In this document: positions 1 through 11,341 of the stretch, in pieces
Numbering within the stretch: position 1 is the stretch's first letter
Layout: every line of letters begins with the position of its first letter
From: Armigeres subalbatus
Lineage: Eukaryota; Arthropoda; Insecta; Diptera; Culicidae
DNA: 64,000 bases
NCBI RefSeq assembly: GCF_024139115.2
Contig: NC_085139.1
Span: 9,953,533-10,017,532, forward strand
Reading direction: 5' to 3'
Notes under the pieces: model-generated
What the model was told of the DNA's origin: nothing
Databases searched by the model: none
What the model saw: only the letters and a program-made list of their open reading frames with translations
Translations under genes and position numbers: made by a program

Positions 1-34
1 TTGTAGCCGCGCGTCTTACCGCACGGCTAAGGAG
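1..34 (-). repeat. 5' end of a tRNA-related SINE (cut by window edge)
   Basis: Read on the minus strand this is CTTAGCCGTGCGGTAAGACG, the tRNA-like head found again in the SINEs at 31003 and 63972. Only the head lies in the window. It abuts the RTE element directly, so one inserted beside or into the other. Confidence 0.6.
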
Positions 35-52
35 GTTTGTTGGAAGGGATCA

Positions 53-478
53 ATGGTGCGAACGTTTAGAACCGTCTACCAGAGCTGCGGCAACACACAC
101 GAGCTGGGAACAGCTTTTATAGTGATGGGCGACATGCAAAGGCGCGTGATCGGTCGGTCGATCAACGAGAGAATGTGCAGGTTGAGGATCAAATGCCGGT
201 TCTTCAACTTCAGCATAATCAACGTCCATAGCCCTCACTCTAGAAGCACTGCTGATGATAAGGACGCATTTTACGCGCAGCTGGAACGTGAGTACGACAG
301 CTTCCCAAGCCACGACGTCAAAATCATCATAGGAGATTTGAACGCTCAGGTTGGCCAAGAGGAGGAGTTTAGACCGACTATTGGAAAGTTCAGCGCTCAA
401 ATTCGTTCGTTTCGGCCTACGACTAATTGATTTCGCCGCCTCCAAGAATATGGCCATTCGCAGCACCTACTTTCAACA
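53..478 (+). pseudogene. RTE endonuclease domain fragment (copy 1)
   Basis: This encodes part of an apurinic-type endonuclease (exonuclease-endonuclease-phosphatase fold) that nicks target DNA for target-primed reverse transcription. The sequence shows SIINVHSP near 210-235 and GDLNAQVG near 332-356, the latter holding the metal- and substrate-binding Asp and Asn. The frame is lost near 403, and the continuation (LIDFAASKNMAIRSTYFQH) is readable in another frame to about 478. The N-terminal catalytic part is missing. The apparent Met at 53 is not a real start. Confidence 0.75.
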
Positions 479-623
479 CAGCCTCCCGTATCGGTACACC
501 TGAAGATCACCACTGCAGACAGAATCACAAATCGACCACGTCCTGATTGATGGACGGCACTTCTCCGACATTATCGACGTAAGGACATATCGTGGCGCTA
601 ACATCGACTCTGACCACTATCTG

Positions 624-1596
624 GTGATGGTTAAACTGCGCCCAAAACTATCCGTTATCAACAATGTTCGGTACCGACGACCGCCGCGGTACGACCTAGA
701 GCGACTGAACCAACCTGATGTCGCCACTGCATACGCGCAGCATCTTGAGGCAGCGTTGCCGGAAGAGGGTGAGCTCGATGGGCCCCTCTTGAGGACTGCT
801 GGAATACAGTCAAAGCAGCCATTAACGACGCAGCGGTGAACATCGTTGGGTATATGGGTCGAAGTCGATGGAACGATTGGTTCGACGAAGAGTGCAGAGA
901 GATTCTGGAGGAAAAGGACGCAGCGCGGGCGGTCGCGCTGCAGCAAGGTACCCGGCAGAACGTGGAACGTTATAGACGGAAGCGGAGACAGCAGACCCGC
1001 CTTTTTCAGGAGAAGAAACGCCGCCTGGAAGAAGCGGAATGCGAGGAGATGGAACAGCTGTGCCGTTCTCAAGAAACACGCAAGTTCTACCAGAAGCTCA
1101 ACGCATCCCGCAAAGGCTTCGTGCCGCGAGCCGAAATGTGCCGGGATAAGGATGGGAGCATCTTGACGGACGAACGTGTGGTGATCGAAAGGTGGAAGCA
1201 GTACTACGAGGAACATTTGAATGGCGCTGAGAGTACAGGCAGTGAAAGTCAAGGCAGCGGAGGAGATGACTACGTCAGTTCAGCGGACGATGGAAGCCAA
1301 CCAGCTCCCACCTTGAGGGAAGTTAAGGATGCCATCCAACAGCTAAAGACCAATAAAGCAGTTGGTAAGGATGGTATCGGAGCTGAGCTCATCAAGATGG
1401 GCCCGGAAAAGCTAGCCACTTGCCTGCACAAATTGATAGTCAGAATCTGGGAAACTGAACAGCTACCGGAGGAGTGGAAGGAAGGGGTGATATGCTCCAT
1501 CTACAAGAAAGGCGACAAGCTGGAGTGTGTGATCTTTCGTGCGATCACCATCCTTAATGCCGCCTACAAAGTGATATCTTCCGTCGTCTGTCACCA
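624..1596 (+). pseudogene. RTE linker and N-terminal reverse transcriptase (copy 1)
   Basis: The reading continues from the endonuclease end (SDHYLVMVKLRPKL, just upstream) into the linker. There is a +1 shift near 783 and then a long open frame to about 1596. Recognisable pieces are RSRWNDWFDEEC, the basic segment RRKRRQQTRLFQEKKRRLEE, and the RT start LKTNKAVGKDGIGAELIKMG followed by LPEEWKEGVICSIYKKGDK (RT motifs 0-2). The frame breaks at the MITE insertion point, where SPL is followed by the inserted DNA. The resumed host sequence (VNEFVGSHQ) follows the MITE. Confidence 0.8.
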
Positions 1597-1599
1597 TTA

Positions 1600-1729
1600 G
1601 GTGCCTGCCAGAGTAGACGCGTCTACGCGACGCGGCGCGAAAATTGCACACAAAGGAATAACAATCAATAATAAGGAGCTGTCAAATCGTATGGACGCTT
1701 CGCACTTCGCGTCTACTCTGGCCGCACCC
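1600..1729. mobile_element. 130-bp PIF/Harbinger-type MITE
   Basis: Inverted ends share GCCAGAGTAGACGCG perfectly (1607-1621 against 1708-1722), extended outward to about 22 bp as GGTGC-type termini. A direct TTA lies on each side (1597-1599 and 1730-1732). Removing the insert plus one TTA restores the RTE reading frame through SPLVNEFVGSHQ, which fixes the borders. A 3-bp TTA duplication with G-rich ends is characteristic of PIF/Harbinger elements. It has no coding capacity. Confidence 0.8.
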
Positions 1730-1732
1730 TTA

Positions 1733-2635
1733 GTGAATGAGTTCGTGGGAAGTCATCAAGACAAAGTGATGGACTTTCGTGCCTGTTGTTCAGCATTGCG
1801 CTAGAAGGTGTCATGCGGAGAGCCGGGTGTAACAGCCGGGGTACGATTTTCAACAGATCCAGTCAATTTATTTGCTTCGCGGATGACATGGACATTGTCG
1901 GCCGAACATTTGCAAAGCTGGCAGAACTGTACTCCCGCCTGAAACGTGAAGCAACAAAAGTTGGACTGGTGGTGAATGCCTCAAAGACAAAGGCTTGTGG
2001 GCGGAACAGAGCGCGACAGGGCCCGCCTGGGAAGCAGTGTTACGATAGACGGGGATACCTTCGAGGTGGTCGAGGAATTCGTCTACCTCGGATCCTTGCT
2101 AACGGCTGATAACAATGTCAGTCGTGAAATACGAAGGCGCATCATCTGTGGAAGTCGGGCCTACTACGGGCTCCAGAAGAAACTGCGGTCAAAAAAGATT
2201 CGCCACCGCACCAAATGTGTCATGTACGGACATGAAACATGGACAATGCTCGAGGAGGACTTGCAAGCACTCGGAGTATTCGAGAGACGAGTGCTTAGGA
2301 CCATCTTTGGCGATGTGCAAGAAGACGGTGTGTGGCGGCGAAGAATGAACCATGAGCTCGCCCAGCTCTACGGCGATCCCAGTATCCAGAAGGTAGCTAA
2401 AGCCGGAAGGGTACGATGGGCAGGGCATGTTGCAAGAATGCCGGACAGCAACCCTGCAAAGATGGTGTTTGCTTCCGATTCGGCAGGTACGAGACGGCGT
2501 GGAGCGCAGCGAGCGAGATGGGCAGACCAGGTGCAGAACGACTTGGCGAGCGTGGGGCGTATTCGAGGATGGAGAGATGCGGCCTCGAACCGGGTATTGT
2601 GGCGTCAAATTGTTGATTCAGTGTTATCTGTTTAG
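1733..2635 (+). pseudogene. RTE C-terminal reverse transcriptase and tail domain (copy 1)
   Basis: After a deletion of roughly 100 codons the sequence resumes at RQGDGLSCLLF (motif B region), then FADDMDIV at 1876-1899, which contains catalytic motif C. A frameshift follows near 1980. The frame 1976-2635 then reads through FEVVEEFVYLGSLLTADN, HETWTMLEEDLQALGVFERR and VRWAGHVARMPDSNPAK to the stop at 2635. Motif A, with the first catalytic Asp, is absent, so the enzyme is dead. A piece of about 8 codons (TLIRPVVLY-type) present in copy 2 is also missing after TKCVMY. Confidence 0.8.
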
Positions 2636-2659
2636 ATGTAGACTAAATAAATGAATGAA

Positions 2660-3540
2660 ATGAAGAATTAATTTAGTTTAGAAGGAAAGGACAAATTGTT
2701 CTTTGGCCGAACATGTCATTTGTGTGTGTGTCCATTCTAACCCCCACTGGCTGGCAGTGTTGTTATGAAAAAAAGCTGACCGTATTATAGTCAGATTTAG
2801 TCCATGAGTTAGAAGGTGCTAGCTCTACTGCACCTCGAGTGACCAATTTCAGACTGCCTGGTATTTCATGACCAGTCCGAGGTCACTTTTGCATACAATA
2901 AGGTGTGCTTATGCTACCATTATCATTTGGATAATGGATCCATGAGAAAACTTCCGGATTGTATAATCCAGCACGTATTTAGTTTTGTTACTGTTATAAT
3001 AAAAATATATTGAAACAATCTCACCAAATTAATCTTTTTCCGGTAACGGTATCGACCACGAAAGCGAGACTTGGTCATCGGTAATCCACAGAAGTACCGT
3101 TTGATTTTTTCAACGTCGGCAAACAGTCTAATCGGAACTTCATTTTGACGCCAGTTCAATATTTTCATATTTTCACGTAACAGCTAGTTCACATTGATCG
3201 TGAACGGACATTTAATTACTTCTTTGAAATTCGAGCGTTATGTAGCCTGAATCCGGAAGATGATGGTTTGAAAACACCAGGACCATCTCTCGACGAAGAT
3301 TTTTTTAAATTAATATTTTCACGGTTTTGTGAAGAGCATATGTTGCACGTGTATAACGCAAGCACTAACCACTCATAAGTATTCTAATCCGCCGAATTCA
3401 AAACCCACGAATTAAAGATTTACAAAAAAACGTGACACCGAAACCAAAGCACGTACATTCGCGGCGCGACTTACTACGATCCTGCTTCTTTTGCCGAACA
3501 TGTCATTTGGTTCTAATGATCGATTGGAACAAAGAATCAC
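2660..3540. other. unassigned AT-rich stretch
   Basis: No convincing gene. GCCGAACATGTCATTTG occurs near 2706 and again near 3492, suggesting the two ends of a decayed GGCCGAA-type repeat element that also carries the simple repeat beginning near 3540. Confidence 0.4.
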
Positions 3541-4140
3541 TATTGAAAATGAAAAGTGAGAAATAAAGAGCGAGAATGAGACCTTTTATTTCTAACTTCT
3601 TACTTTTCACAATAAGAAGTGAGAAGTGAAACGTCTCACTAATCACTTCGCCCAACTTCTTTCTTTTGAGAGTGAGAACTGAGAAATGAGAAGTGGAAAG
3701 ACAGAAAATTCTCCTCATAGTCAGCAGTGCGAAATAAATTTTCGTCACGCTTCTAACTCCTTAGTTTTCACTTCTCAAATCATAATGAAAAGTGAGCAGA
3801 GTAAAGTGAATTCAAGGTGCATTACTTTTCACTCATCATTTCTGATTTCTCACTTCTTTCTGGGAAAAGAGGCAAGTTCGAAAAAAGAAAGTTAGACGTA
3901 TCACTTTTCACGGTTCACTTGTTTTTACTCACATCTTAAAGTACGTGAAGTGAGAAGTTAAACGACTCCCTTCTCACTTCGAATTCTTCAATGTGGAAAA
4001 TGCGGAATGAAGAGTGGAGAATTCCCACTTTTTACTCCTTATTTCTCACGCCTTCTATTGCACTCATCATTTCTTACTTCTCATTTCTCACTTCTGGCGA
4101 GAGAGCGAGAAATAAAAAAGTGAGGCGTCTAACTTCTCAC
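3540..4140. repeat. GAAGTGAGAA-type degenerate tandem repeat
   Basis: There are many imperfect copies of GTGAGAAGTGAGAAATGAG and of the complement TTCTCACTTCTCAC, switching strand several times so the block can fold on itself. The same motif forms the core of the foldback element at 14424-15362 and recurs at 43735-44830 and 55190-55330. ORFs inside it are low-complexity artefacts. Confidence 0.8.
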
Positions 4141-4149
4141 GCTGTACGC

Positions 4150-7100
4150 TATGTGTAGAAACAAATTCAGTAAAATATGAGAAATACGATTATTTAAATT
4201 CCCTATTTCCTATTTCCCTCATAAAACAATCCTTGGAGCCCAAGCCAGATATTGGATTATATATGTTCCTTCTTTGCAATAGTTTGAACTCGTATTTTGG
4301 AAAGTTTACTCCCTGTTCCAACGATGGAGAATAAATGAACATCAAGTACTGATTCAAACGGATGAGTCGAATCGTGGGCGAGTTTTTGCTCAATTACTTC
4401 AGTGGTTTCGACTCACAATTGATATAAATCATCCATGAGTTTTAAAATTTTGTGTTTATTCAGATAAACCTTCTGTTTCGTCCAGGGTAGGACGACCCTA
4501 CGATTTGTTTATAGAACTGTCTGAAGCCTCTTAAATAAAGAATAATAATAATGATAAGAGGAGACCAGTTTGTTCAAAGTTCAAAATTTCAAGCATCTGC
4601 ATTTTAATTTGGTTTAACAATTGCTAGAATAAGCTGCTTTTGTCGAGAATCATCTAAGTTCATATCCATACATGTCTGAACCACACGTGATTCGAATCGC
4701 GATATGGCATCTTTAAAAATTGACTGACAAGCGACAACACAAGCGTGGACCAAGACACTTCTATGCTGTGAGGTCCACAGTATCTGTTATTGAATTCAAA
4801 TTCATGCTGCTCCACCATTGCCGATTCCCTTCTGCTGATGCTGCGCCAGATTTGCTATCGGGAATCGCGAACAGCGCGAAAGAACGGCCATCGATTCCGC
4901 GAATCAATGTCATATGCTTGCCATGGTGAAGTCGGGAATATTTTCACAGCTGCTGGCAGCCAGTAAAGCTAGACATTTATGGCAGCATCGCTGTTCGTAA
5001 AAATGTGACACGTTATAGGTTATGCATACGATGATGGGCTTGACTTGACTTTGAGTACGGGTCGGGAAGGTGAAGAGAGCGGGAGCAACGAAAACAGAAC
5101 ATCGATAATATCATTTTTGTCGGAACATTCCTCGATGGGATTCGATGATTCCGATGGAGGATATGCATGGGAAAGGTCACATGTGTGCTGAACCGTCTTC
5201 GCCGATCCGGTGCCGGTACGTGCCGAACGTTTCAAGTAGGTCTCAGGTGTTGGGAACGATCTGTATAGTTCGTATCATGGCAACCAACACCCTGCGGGGA
5301 AGTAGGCCATGTATTCCGGCCAACGAGATGCATTGGATTTCCAGTAGCAGATTTTTTCTTACGAACGGCTACCGGGATTTCCATTTGTCGATGTGATAAA
5401 TTATTGAAGTGGAATATTTGTCACCGCTCAATAATTCATGCGTTACATGGCGATACCCAAAAGGCGCGGCATGTTTATGAGCCGATGGCAAATTTCCCCA
5501 CATTCATGTATATTTAATCCGATGAGGCATGATTTATGGCATTTAATTTGAATTTTGAACCGCAATTTAGCTTTACTCCCATTGCTCACTACTCAGCTGA
5601 TGAACTTCGACCCCACGGAACTTTAATTGAGTCATTCATCATCGGCACGGCATCTGAATAGATGATTGAGAGGTGGATCCGAAGGTGTGCACTCCCGCAG
5701 CTGCCGAAGGCTGTGTGCGATGTGATGCTGCAGGACCACCTCAACATCAACAACAAATCACGCTTGGATTCTTATCGACGGTTCGAATCTGGCGAAGATC
5801 AAAGCGAGGCTGATTGGTGACTAGGCTCGCATCGAACAACCATAGCAATTACATATTTTATAAGCAGTCTGGCAGACGACGACGGGTGCGGACTGCAGAA
5901 GCACGCGTTAGATTGATTATGGGTGGAAGTTGGTACAGGCGGATGCTCTATGAGTAATACAATCCGAAAACATCAAACGTTCGTAGAATAATTTTCATGC
6001 TCAAAAGATGATCAAAATTCAAGTTCTAGAGAGGTCAGTCTCAGCCTACTCTCCCCAATTTTCCACGAGATTTCACGAGGAAACACAAAGTTTTATGAAG
6101 CGGCAAGCCAGAAGGGGCGAGGCAGCCAAAAGCCAATTATTATCGTCATATGTTTGACCCCTCGGGCGCTTCGGGCCCTATTCGACAGTAGAGGTGGCCA
6201 TTATCATAATAATCAGCATCGATCGACATCATCGTTTTTCATTCAACGATTTTCGACCCAGTCTGATGATGGAGCGACCGAAGCAGCAGCAGCAGCACCC
6301 TCCAGGCTCAATTCTCGACCGTGTGTGGCGGTGCCATGCATTTGTTTGACATGGATATTCACTTCTTTCGGCTGTGGTTGGCTAGTTTACGATTAAAGCC
6401 AGTCAAATCCGGGCAGCTCAGCGATGACGATATCCACCAAATCCCAGCCGAGCCGAAATCAATCGATTTTCCATCACATAAATCAGTATCGAGAGCCCTC
6501 GGGGAAAACGGCAAACGGAAGTGGTCGCACAATTTTCGACCCGATGGCTCATTTCACCTTCGAAGCCTCCGGAGTCCGTAGCACAGTGGTTTCGTGGACG
6601 AAATTTTTGGTAGGATTCTCGAGAAGTTGCGTTCGACAAGGAATCTGACCACCGTATTTAGTCGATCGAATGTTTATGCTTGCAAATTTAACTTTTAATG
6701 GATTCGTCTGAGTTGAATTAAGGTGAACTACGACCAATGAAAGTACCACTGTGCGGGAGAGGCGTTTCGATGAACTTTTCGGAACGGTCATGTTCAACTC
6801 AGCAAATAATAAAAAACGATAAAATCGGAAGTCGGGTGCAGACAAGTGGAAAACGGAGCATAAATCGAAAAACAAACAGTGGAATATAATACGATACACG
6901 GTTCTAGGTTCTTGATGACATGGGTTTGGGTTTAAAGCTGTAATAAGCCGAGATTATAATAATGGAGATAGCTGGGCACCGGTATCACGTTTCACAATTG
7001 CAGTCACTAAATTTAGAAAACATAAACGTTCGGATGGTGTAAAATTAAGGAGCCGGAATGGAAAACAAAATTCAATTTCTTTGTCATACATACCTATACT

Positions 7101-7660
7101 GTCTTTAATTTTCGCGATTCTTTTAATATGATATCTACAAATTCTTCCTCATTCCCAACATTTTCTCAAAACTACGATATAGTATTAGCCTTAGCACGGC
7201 GTCACCAACATTTTTTAGCATTCACAAGCTGTTCTTTGAAATCGGACATTTCTGTAAACATTTCCTTGAAGAAGCCAGTTAGTTAATTCGCTAAGCTGAC
7301 TTGTCTCGCTCGCAGGTACTCTAATGGAATTTCCTGTCAGAATTTAAAACAATTTTGAATAAAAGTTCAAATTGTTATTCCAACAAAATTTTTATTGGTA
7401 ATTCAAACTATTTTGTTAAAAATGTCCAGAAATTACTTATGAAAGCTTAGAAGCAATTTTTAATCGAACATCAACAAGATTTCCCCTTAAAAATTCCCTT
7501 TGAAACAAAAAACAATATATCAATATGGAAATTAAATACAAATTCACTGTTAAATACAGATGAAAACAACAAAAAGGAATATTTAAAAAAAAAAACATAA
7601 AAATTTCCTATTGCAATGCAAATACAATTTTTGAGAAGTCTCCCGTACAAATTCGGGGAA
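4150..7660. other. long non-coding stretch without recognised repeats
   Basis: No gene, RNA or mobile-element hallmark was recognised. The interval is less AT-rich than its surroundings between about 4700 and 6650, with a CAGCAGCAGCAGCAG run near 6283-6298 and several ATAATCA/GATCGA-type words. The short open frames here show no family resemblance. It could be intronic or regulatory DNA of a neighbouring gene. Confidence 0.4.
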
Positions 7661-7664
7661 TGAC

Positions 7665-7836
7665 CGTTTGGCTGAAAATCATAGACCAAAAACTATTTGG
7701 CCGAAGGGCACTAGGTCGAAAGTTATGTATTCGGCCCAACAATATGGCCATATTGTTGAACAAACCTTTAGAATAAAACCTATCTGGCCGAAAGTCATTC
7801 AGCCGATATACATACGGCCGAAGATATCGCTCATCC
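7665..7836. repeat. decayed GGCCGAA repeat, left part
   Basis: Degenerate copies of TTTGGCCGAAAGGGTCAT spaced about 20 bp. The repeat resumes at 11686-11765, so the 3.5-kb element and MITE between them were inserted into this array. Confidence 0.6.
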
Positions 7837-8917
7837 TAGCTGGTCATATGTCGTTTTCGGTTATTGCTGGGTCGAACCTAGTTCTGCACCGGATCCGCTC
7901 TAACAGCTGTCAAAACGTTCGGTTATTCGTTCAGGTTGGATCGCGATCCGCACCAGATCCGACCCAAAATGAATGAGGTTCGCTCTGCCGATTTATCGAG
8001 ATCCAACCTAGGTTCACCAATACATTCAAACACAAACTGTCAAACTGGTGTTTATGTTTAAGCTAAAGGAAAATGAAAACGTAAAAGACACGGATGGGTA
8101 TTCGATTTTGTTTGTTTTATTTGTTAAATTTATCAATTTTATTGCTCTTCCACGCAAAAATGGATTATTTTAATTTTGTGCTGTTTTCAAGTTGCTCTGA
8201 TGGTGAATCTGATTAGATATCAACATATTTTTCGCTGATTACCTCAGATGATAGCTCCACTATAAACAAAATAAGGGTTGAAAATTTGGTTGAAAATGTG
8301 ATTTATAAAATGCAGTGACGAGAAGGTAGCTGCTATTTATTCAGTATTACGTTGTGTATTCGAACATATGCTTTAGGTATAATTGCTCTATCAATGGAAA
8401 ATAGCGTACCAGAGTATCTGCCGCTATGAAGTTATTTATACCAAAATGTTCATACCATATTTTATTCATTACTGCAGTCTGTGCATAATTTGTTCAAGGT
8501 TACGGATTTGAAGAATATAAACACAATGTATTAACCCTGGCATTAACCATTTATAAGTTTTTGGCAACTATATTGCCATCAACAAATTTATTGTATTTAT
8601 TTATAAATGATTATTTACACTAATAAAATTTCAATCATAAAATTTATTTGTTTGAAAACTATAACTTTTATTAAGTACGGCGAACATTAAGTTTATGTAT
8701 TTAACAATAAACCTCATGTTATACCCTTTCTTCATTATAGGGTACAATATAACACATATTGACTTAACTTATATTGATCATGTAATCGCAAACATAAACA
8801 TTATGTTTGAAGTCTAATATTTAGTCAAAAATTATATAGTCTTACACATAACTCGTATGTTTGCCGTTCTAAATGGAAGTAAGAAAATTGAAAATCTATG
8901 GCCGCATGGACGGAACT

Positions 8918-9562
8918 CCTCCGAAGTTAAATTTCACTATCGGAAAATGGTAAGAGATTAAATAACTTTCTATTGCTACGCTTTTTTAATTTGTGTAATT
9001 ATATTTTGTTTCTTAAAATGGATGAAATTTTTCTTCCATAGCAATTGTGGAAATGCAATGAGATGCGATGAAGTTCATGGACATCTGAACATGCAAAAGC
9101 AGATGATGGAATAGGGAGCTGTGCTCGTGCCCAATGATTTGCCAGGATGGGTTGAAATCGGTTGAATTCTTGATTTTTGCTGCGGTGCCGGATCAATCAA
9201 TTCACCGGCGTAGAAAGAGGCATCTTTTAAATTTTGGAACAATGTGTCAGAACGCTCAGTGTGATAGACGGAACTCCTACGAAGTTAACTGTTGTTATCG
9301 GGAAATGGTAAAATATTAAATAACTTCCCATTTCTCCTATTTTGTAATTATATTTCGTTCCTTAAATTTCCCTTTCAGGAACCGCAATAAGATGCAACGA
9401 ACTTCAAGGATGCGACCTGAACATAAAACGCAGATGATAGGATATTAGGGTGCTGTGCTCGTGCCCAGGATGGATTGAAATCGGTTGAACCCTTAATTTT
9501 TACCGGTGTCGGATCAATCAATTATTCACCGGTGCAGAAAAAGGCATCTTTCAAACATAAAA
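8918..9562 (+). repeat. tandemly duplicated ~320-bp cassette with intron-like segment
   Basis: The copies are about 8918-9232 and 9262-9562. Each has GACGGAACTCCT(A/C)CGAAGTTAA, then an ATGGTAA donor-like site, an AT-rich segment ending in a pyrimidine tract plus AG (TTCTTCCATAG or TTTCCCTTTCAG), then a conserved block through GCAGATGAT and CGGATCAATCAATT. Before the donor both copies read as DGTPxKLxxxIGK, with differences largely at conservative or third positions. This resembles a duplicated exon pair. No family is recognised, and the downstream frames do not join cleanly in copy 2. Confidence 0.5.
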
Positions 9563-10645
9563 TGTGGCTGAGCTCACAGTGTTTTTATTTTAAATTGCTC
9601 GAATGAATTATATTTTCTTGGTGCCGGAATGAAGTGGGACTATTTTAGGATGTCCGTCAATAAAAAATCAGACTAAATTATTATGTTTTTAATTTCAGTA
9701 TATTATTGTGAAGTTATGATATTCCCACATAAACATTATGAGTACATTGGAGAATAAAAGTTATAAACTCCACACATAAATTTTATTTGAAATAAGACCA
9801 ATAAATGTTATGAATCTTCTCTTAACAATTATTAGAAGGAAATCTATTAACAGTTATGTTTCGTGAACATATTACCTACCTATTTGATAACCCAAATTGC
9901 AAAAATCTATGTAGTTTCACACATAATAGGTATGAGGATATTTGCCTCGGTGTATAAATAAATTCAAATGTTTATTCAGGAACAGTTTTTATACGAATTG
10001 GGCATAATTTTTCAGTGGAAGAAAGGTTTTTAGTTGTAATTCGTTATGTTGAATCTCCTGTTTAGATTATGTAGTGAAAAATTATTTTCCTCTCTTGTAT
10101 ATTTGGTTTTTGCAGTTTTGACGAAATCGCAATTTATCCCAAAGGGTCCCCTCTTCTTGGGAGAAAAATAGCAAAAAAAATGCAAATGGCAAAAAATAAT
10201 GCTGTTCAACTCTTGTACGATTTGATTCTTTGTTTTAAAATAAAAGGCCTCAAATCTCAATAAATGTTGTATTGGATTTTTTACAAAGTGTTTCCATATT
10301 TTCTTGTTCTGTTCTTTTTACTGTAACACAGTCACTGTTACCCAAAAAAACCCTATAGAATAAGCACAACAGATTATCGGGAAACACGGATTGGTATAAA
10401 TTCTTTCACGGCAATCCACATTGCCGTCGTCATTCATCACAAGCTCCTAATCACATTAATTTATTGATGAAATAATAGTCATTTTAGTCATTAAACAATT
10501 AACAGAAGAAACGTCTGATTTCCTCCATAATTCATAAAACAAGAAAAAAATAACACTAATAACAAAATTCAATATCTGAAACTTGATTATGCATATGTAC
10601 AACATGTGATAGATTTAGTTCGGAAAAGGTATTGGAGGGTAACCG

Positions 10646-10717
10646 CCCCTTCGGTGGGGTTTGATCCCACGACCCCAGTTCGCATGACAGGTGCTTTCCC
10701 TACTAAGCTACGAAGGA
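10646..10717 (-). tRNA. tRNA-like cloverleaf, left arm (probable tRNA-derived repeat)
   Basis: Exact mirror of the cloverleaf at 10943-11014, with the same stems and boxes. It is more likely a tRNA-derived repeat or pseudogene than a working tRNA gene. Confidence 0.4.
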
Positions 10718-10942
10718 CCTCCGTCGTCCTCACACAACCCTACTTCATTGAGCGCCGTTGCTGATGAAGCAAGTGTGTAGGAGCCGGACAATATTAAATA
10801 CTCATCCTACTTGGTTGACATTGTGTACAAAAATACATTTGAGAGAGTTAGTTCTGAAAATGTATTGCGAGAGATCGGCTGGTACCTGGTGCTGGGAATT
10901 TGGTTTCATCAGTACCCGCTAAGCTGCGGTGGACGACGGAGG

Positions 10943-11014
10943 TCCTTCGTAGCTTAGTAGGGAAAGCACCTGTCATGCGAACTGGGGTCGTGGGATCAAA
11001 CCCCACCGAAGGGG
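10943..11014 (+). tRNA. tRNA-like cloverleaf, right arm (probable tRNA-derived repeat)
   Basis: The fold is a 7-bp acceptor stem TCCTTCG/CGAAGGG, a 4-bp D stem GCTT/AAGC, an anticodon stem CCTGT/ACTGG with one T-T mismatch and loop CATGCGA, and a perfect T stem GTGGG/CCCAC with loop ATCAAAC. The pol III A box (TAGCTTAGTAGG) and B box (GGATCAAACC) are present. By position the anticodon would be TGC, but U33 is replaced by A and the T loop lacks TTC, both unusual for a working tRNA. Confidence 0.45.
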
Positions 11015-11341
11015 CGGTTACCCTCCAATACCTTTTCCGAACTAAATCTATCACATGTTGTACATATGCATAATCAAGTTTCAGACATAGTAATTATTTT
11101 CCACTCCGGGTGGCTTAATACCCGGCATATAGGCAATTAACTTTGAATGTACTGAAAATTCAATAGATAAAATATGTCTGTTTCTGCCAGCTGATAAAAA
11201 TGCGAATTGAAAACAAAACAGATGATAGGGATTGAGTTCTCACTAATACCATCATACTGACTCGATCCCGATTCGTTTTTCGTTCGGTTATTCAGAGTCG
11301 GGGTCGGACCTGACCCAGGTTTAAAACCGAAAACGACAATA

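Larger units (their letters stand above)
35..2660 (+). mobile_element. RTE-clade non-LTR retrotransposon, JAM1-like, defective copy 1
   Basis: The order is endonuclease, linker, reverse transcriptase, then a C-terminal domain with an RxRWxGHVARM-type motif and a WRD-type end, as in RTE elements. The 5' end is lost. The coding region has at least three frameshifts. A MITE sits at 1600-1729, and the central part of the RT domain, including catalytic motif A, is deleted just after it. The 3' end is a short A-rich tract with TAAATAAATGAATGAAATGAA, typical of RTE tails. It is not functional. A close relative lies at 52427-55118, and a fragment covering part of the missing RT region lies at 28003-28345. 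Confidence 0.85.
10576..11084. repeat. perfect 154-bp inverted repeat with 201-bp spacer
   Basis: The left arm (10576-10729) and right arm (10931-11084) are exact reverse complements by base-by-base reading. Each arm contains a tRNA-like cloverleaf. The spacer (10730-10930) is not repeated. Perfect identity over 154 bp in an otherwise decayed neighbourhood implies recent formation or ongoing homogenisation. Confidence 0.85.
7848..11339. mobile_element. non-autonomous DNA transposon with 11-bp TSD (MULE-like size class)
   Basis: The termini are inverted: TGTCGTTTTCGGTT at 7849-7862 and its complement AACCGAAAACGACA at 11325-11338, with further patchy similarity inward (TGGGTC). The 11-mer TAGCTGGTCAT lies immediately left (7837-7847) and again on the right (11675-11685), the right copy being split after its first TA by the MITE at 11342-11674. 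Duplications of 9-11 bp are typical of Mutator-like elements. No transposase is visible inside. The cargo includes a duplicated cassette (8918-9562) and the large inverted repeat (10576-11084). Confidence 0.6.

Noticed and set aside
1600..1729. The MITE as an intron of the RTE ORF
   Set aside because: It lacks GT...AG borders and has inverted ends with TTA duplications instead.
3503..3895. Open frames inside the GAAGTGAG repeat on both strands
   Set aside because: Low-complexity translations of a simple repeat; no domain, and the same happens at 39220-39597 and 43738-44147.
6154..6900. Several overlapping 70-116-codon ORFs on both strands
   Set aside because: No shared frame, no recognisable domain, no splice-supported extension.
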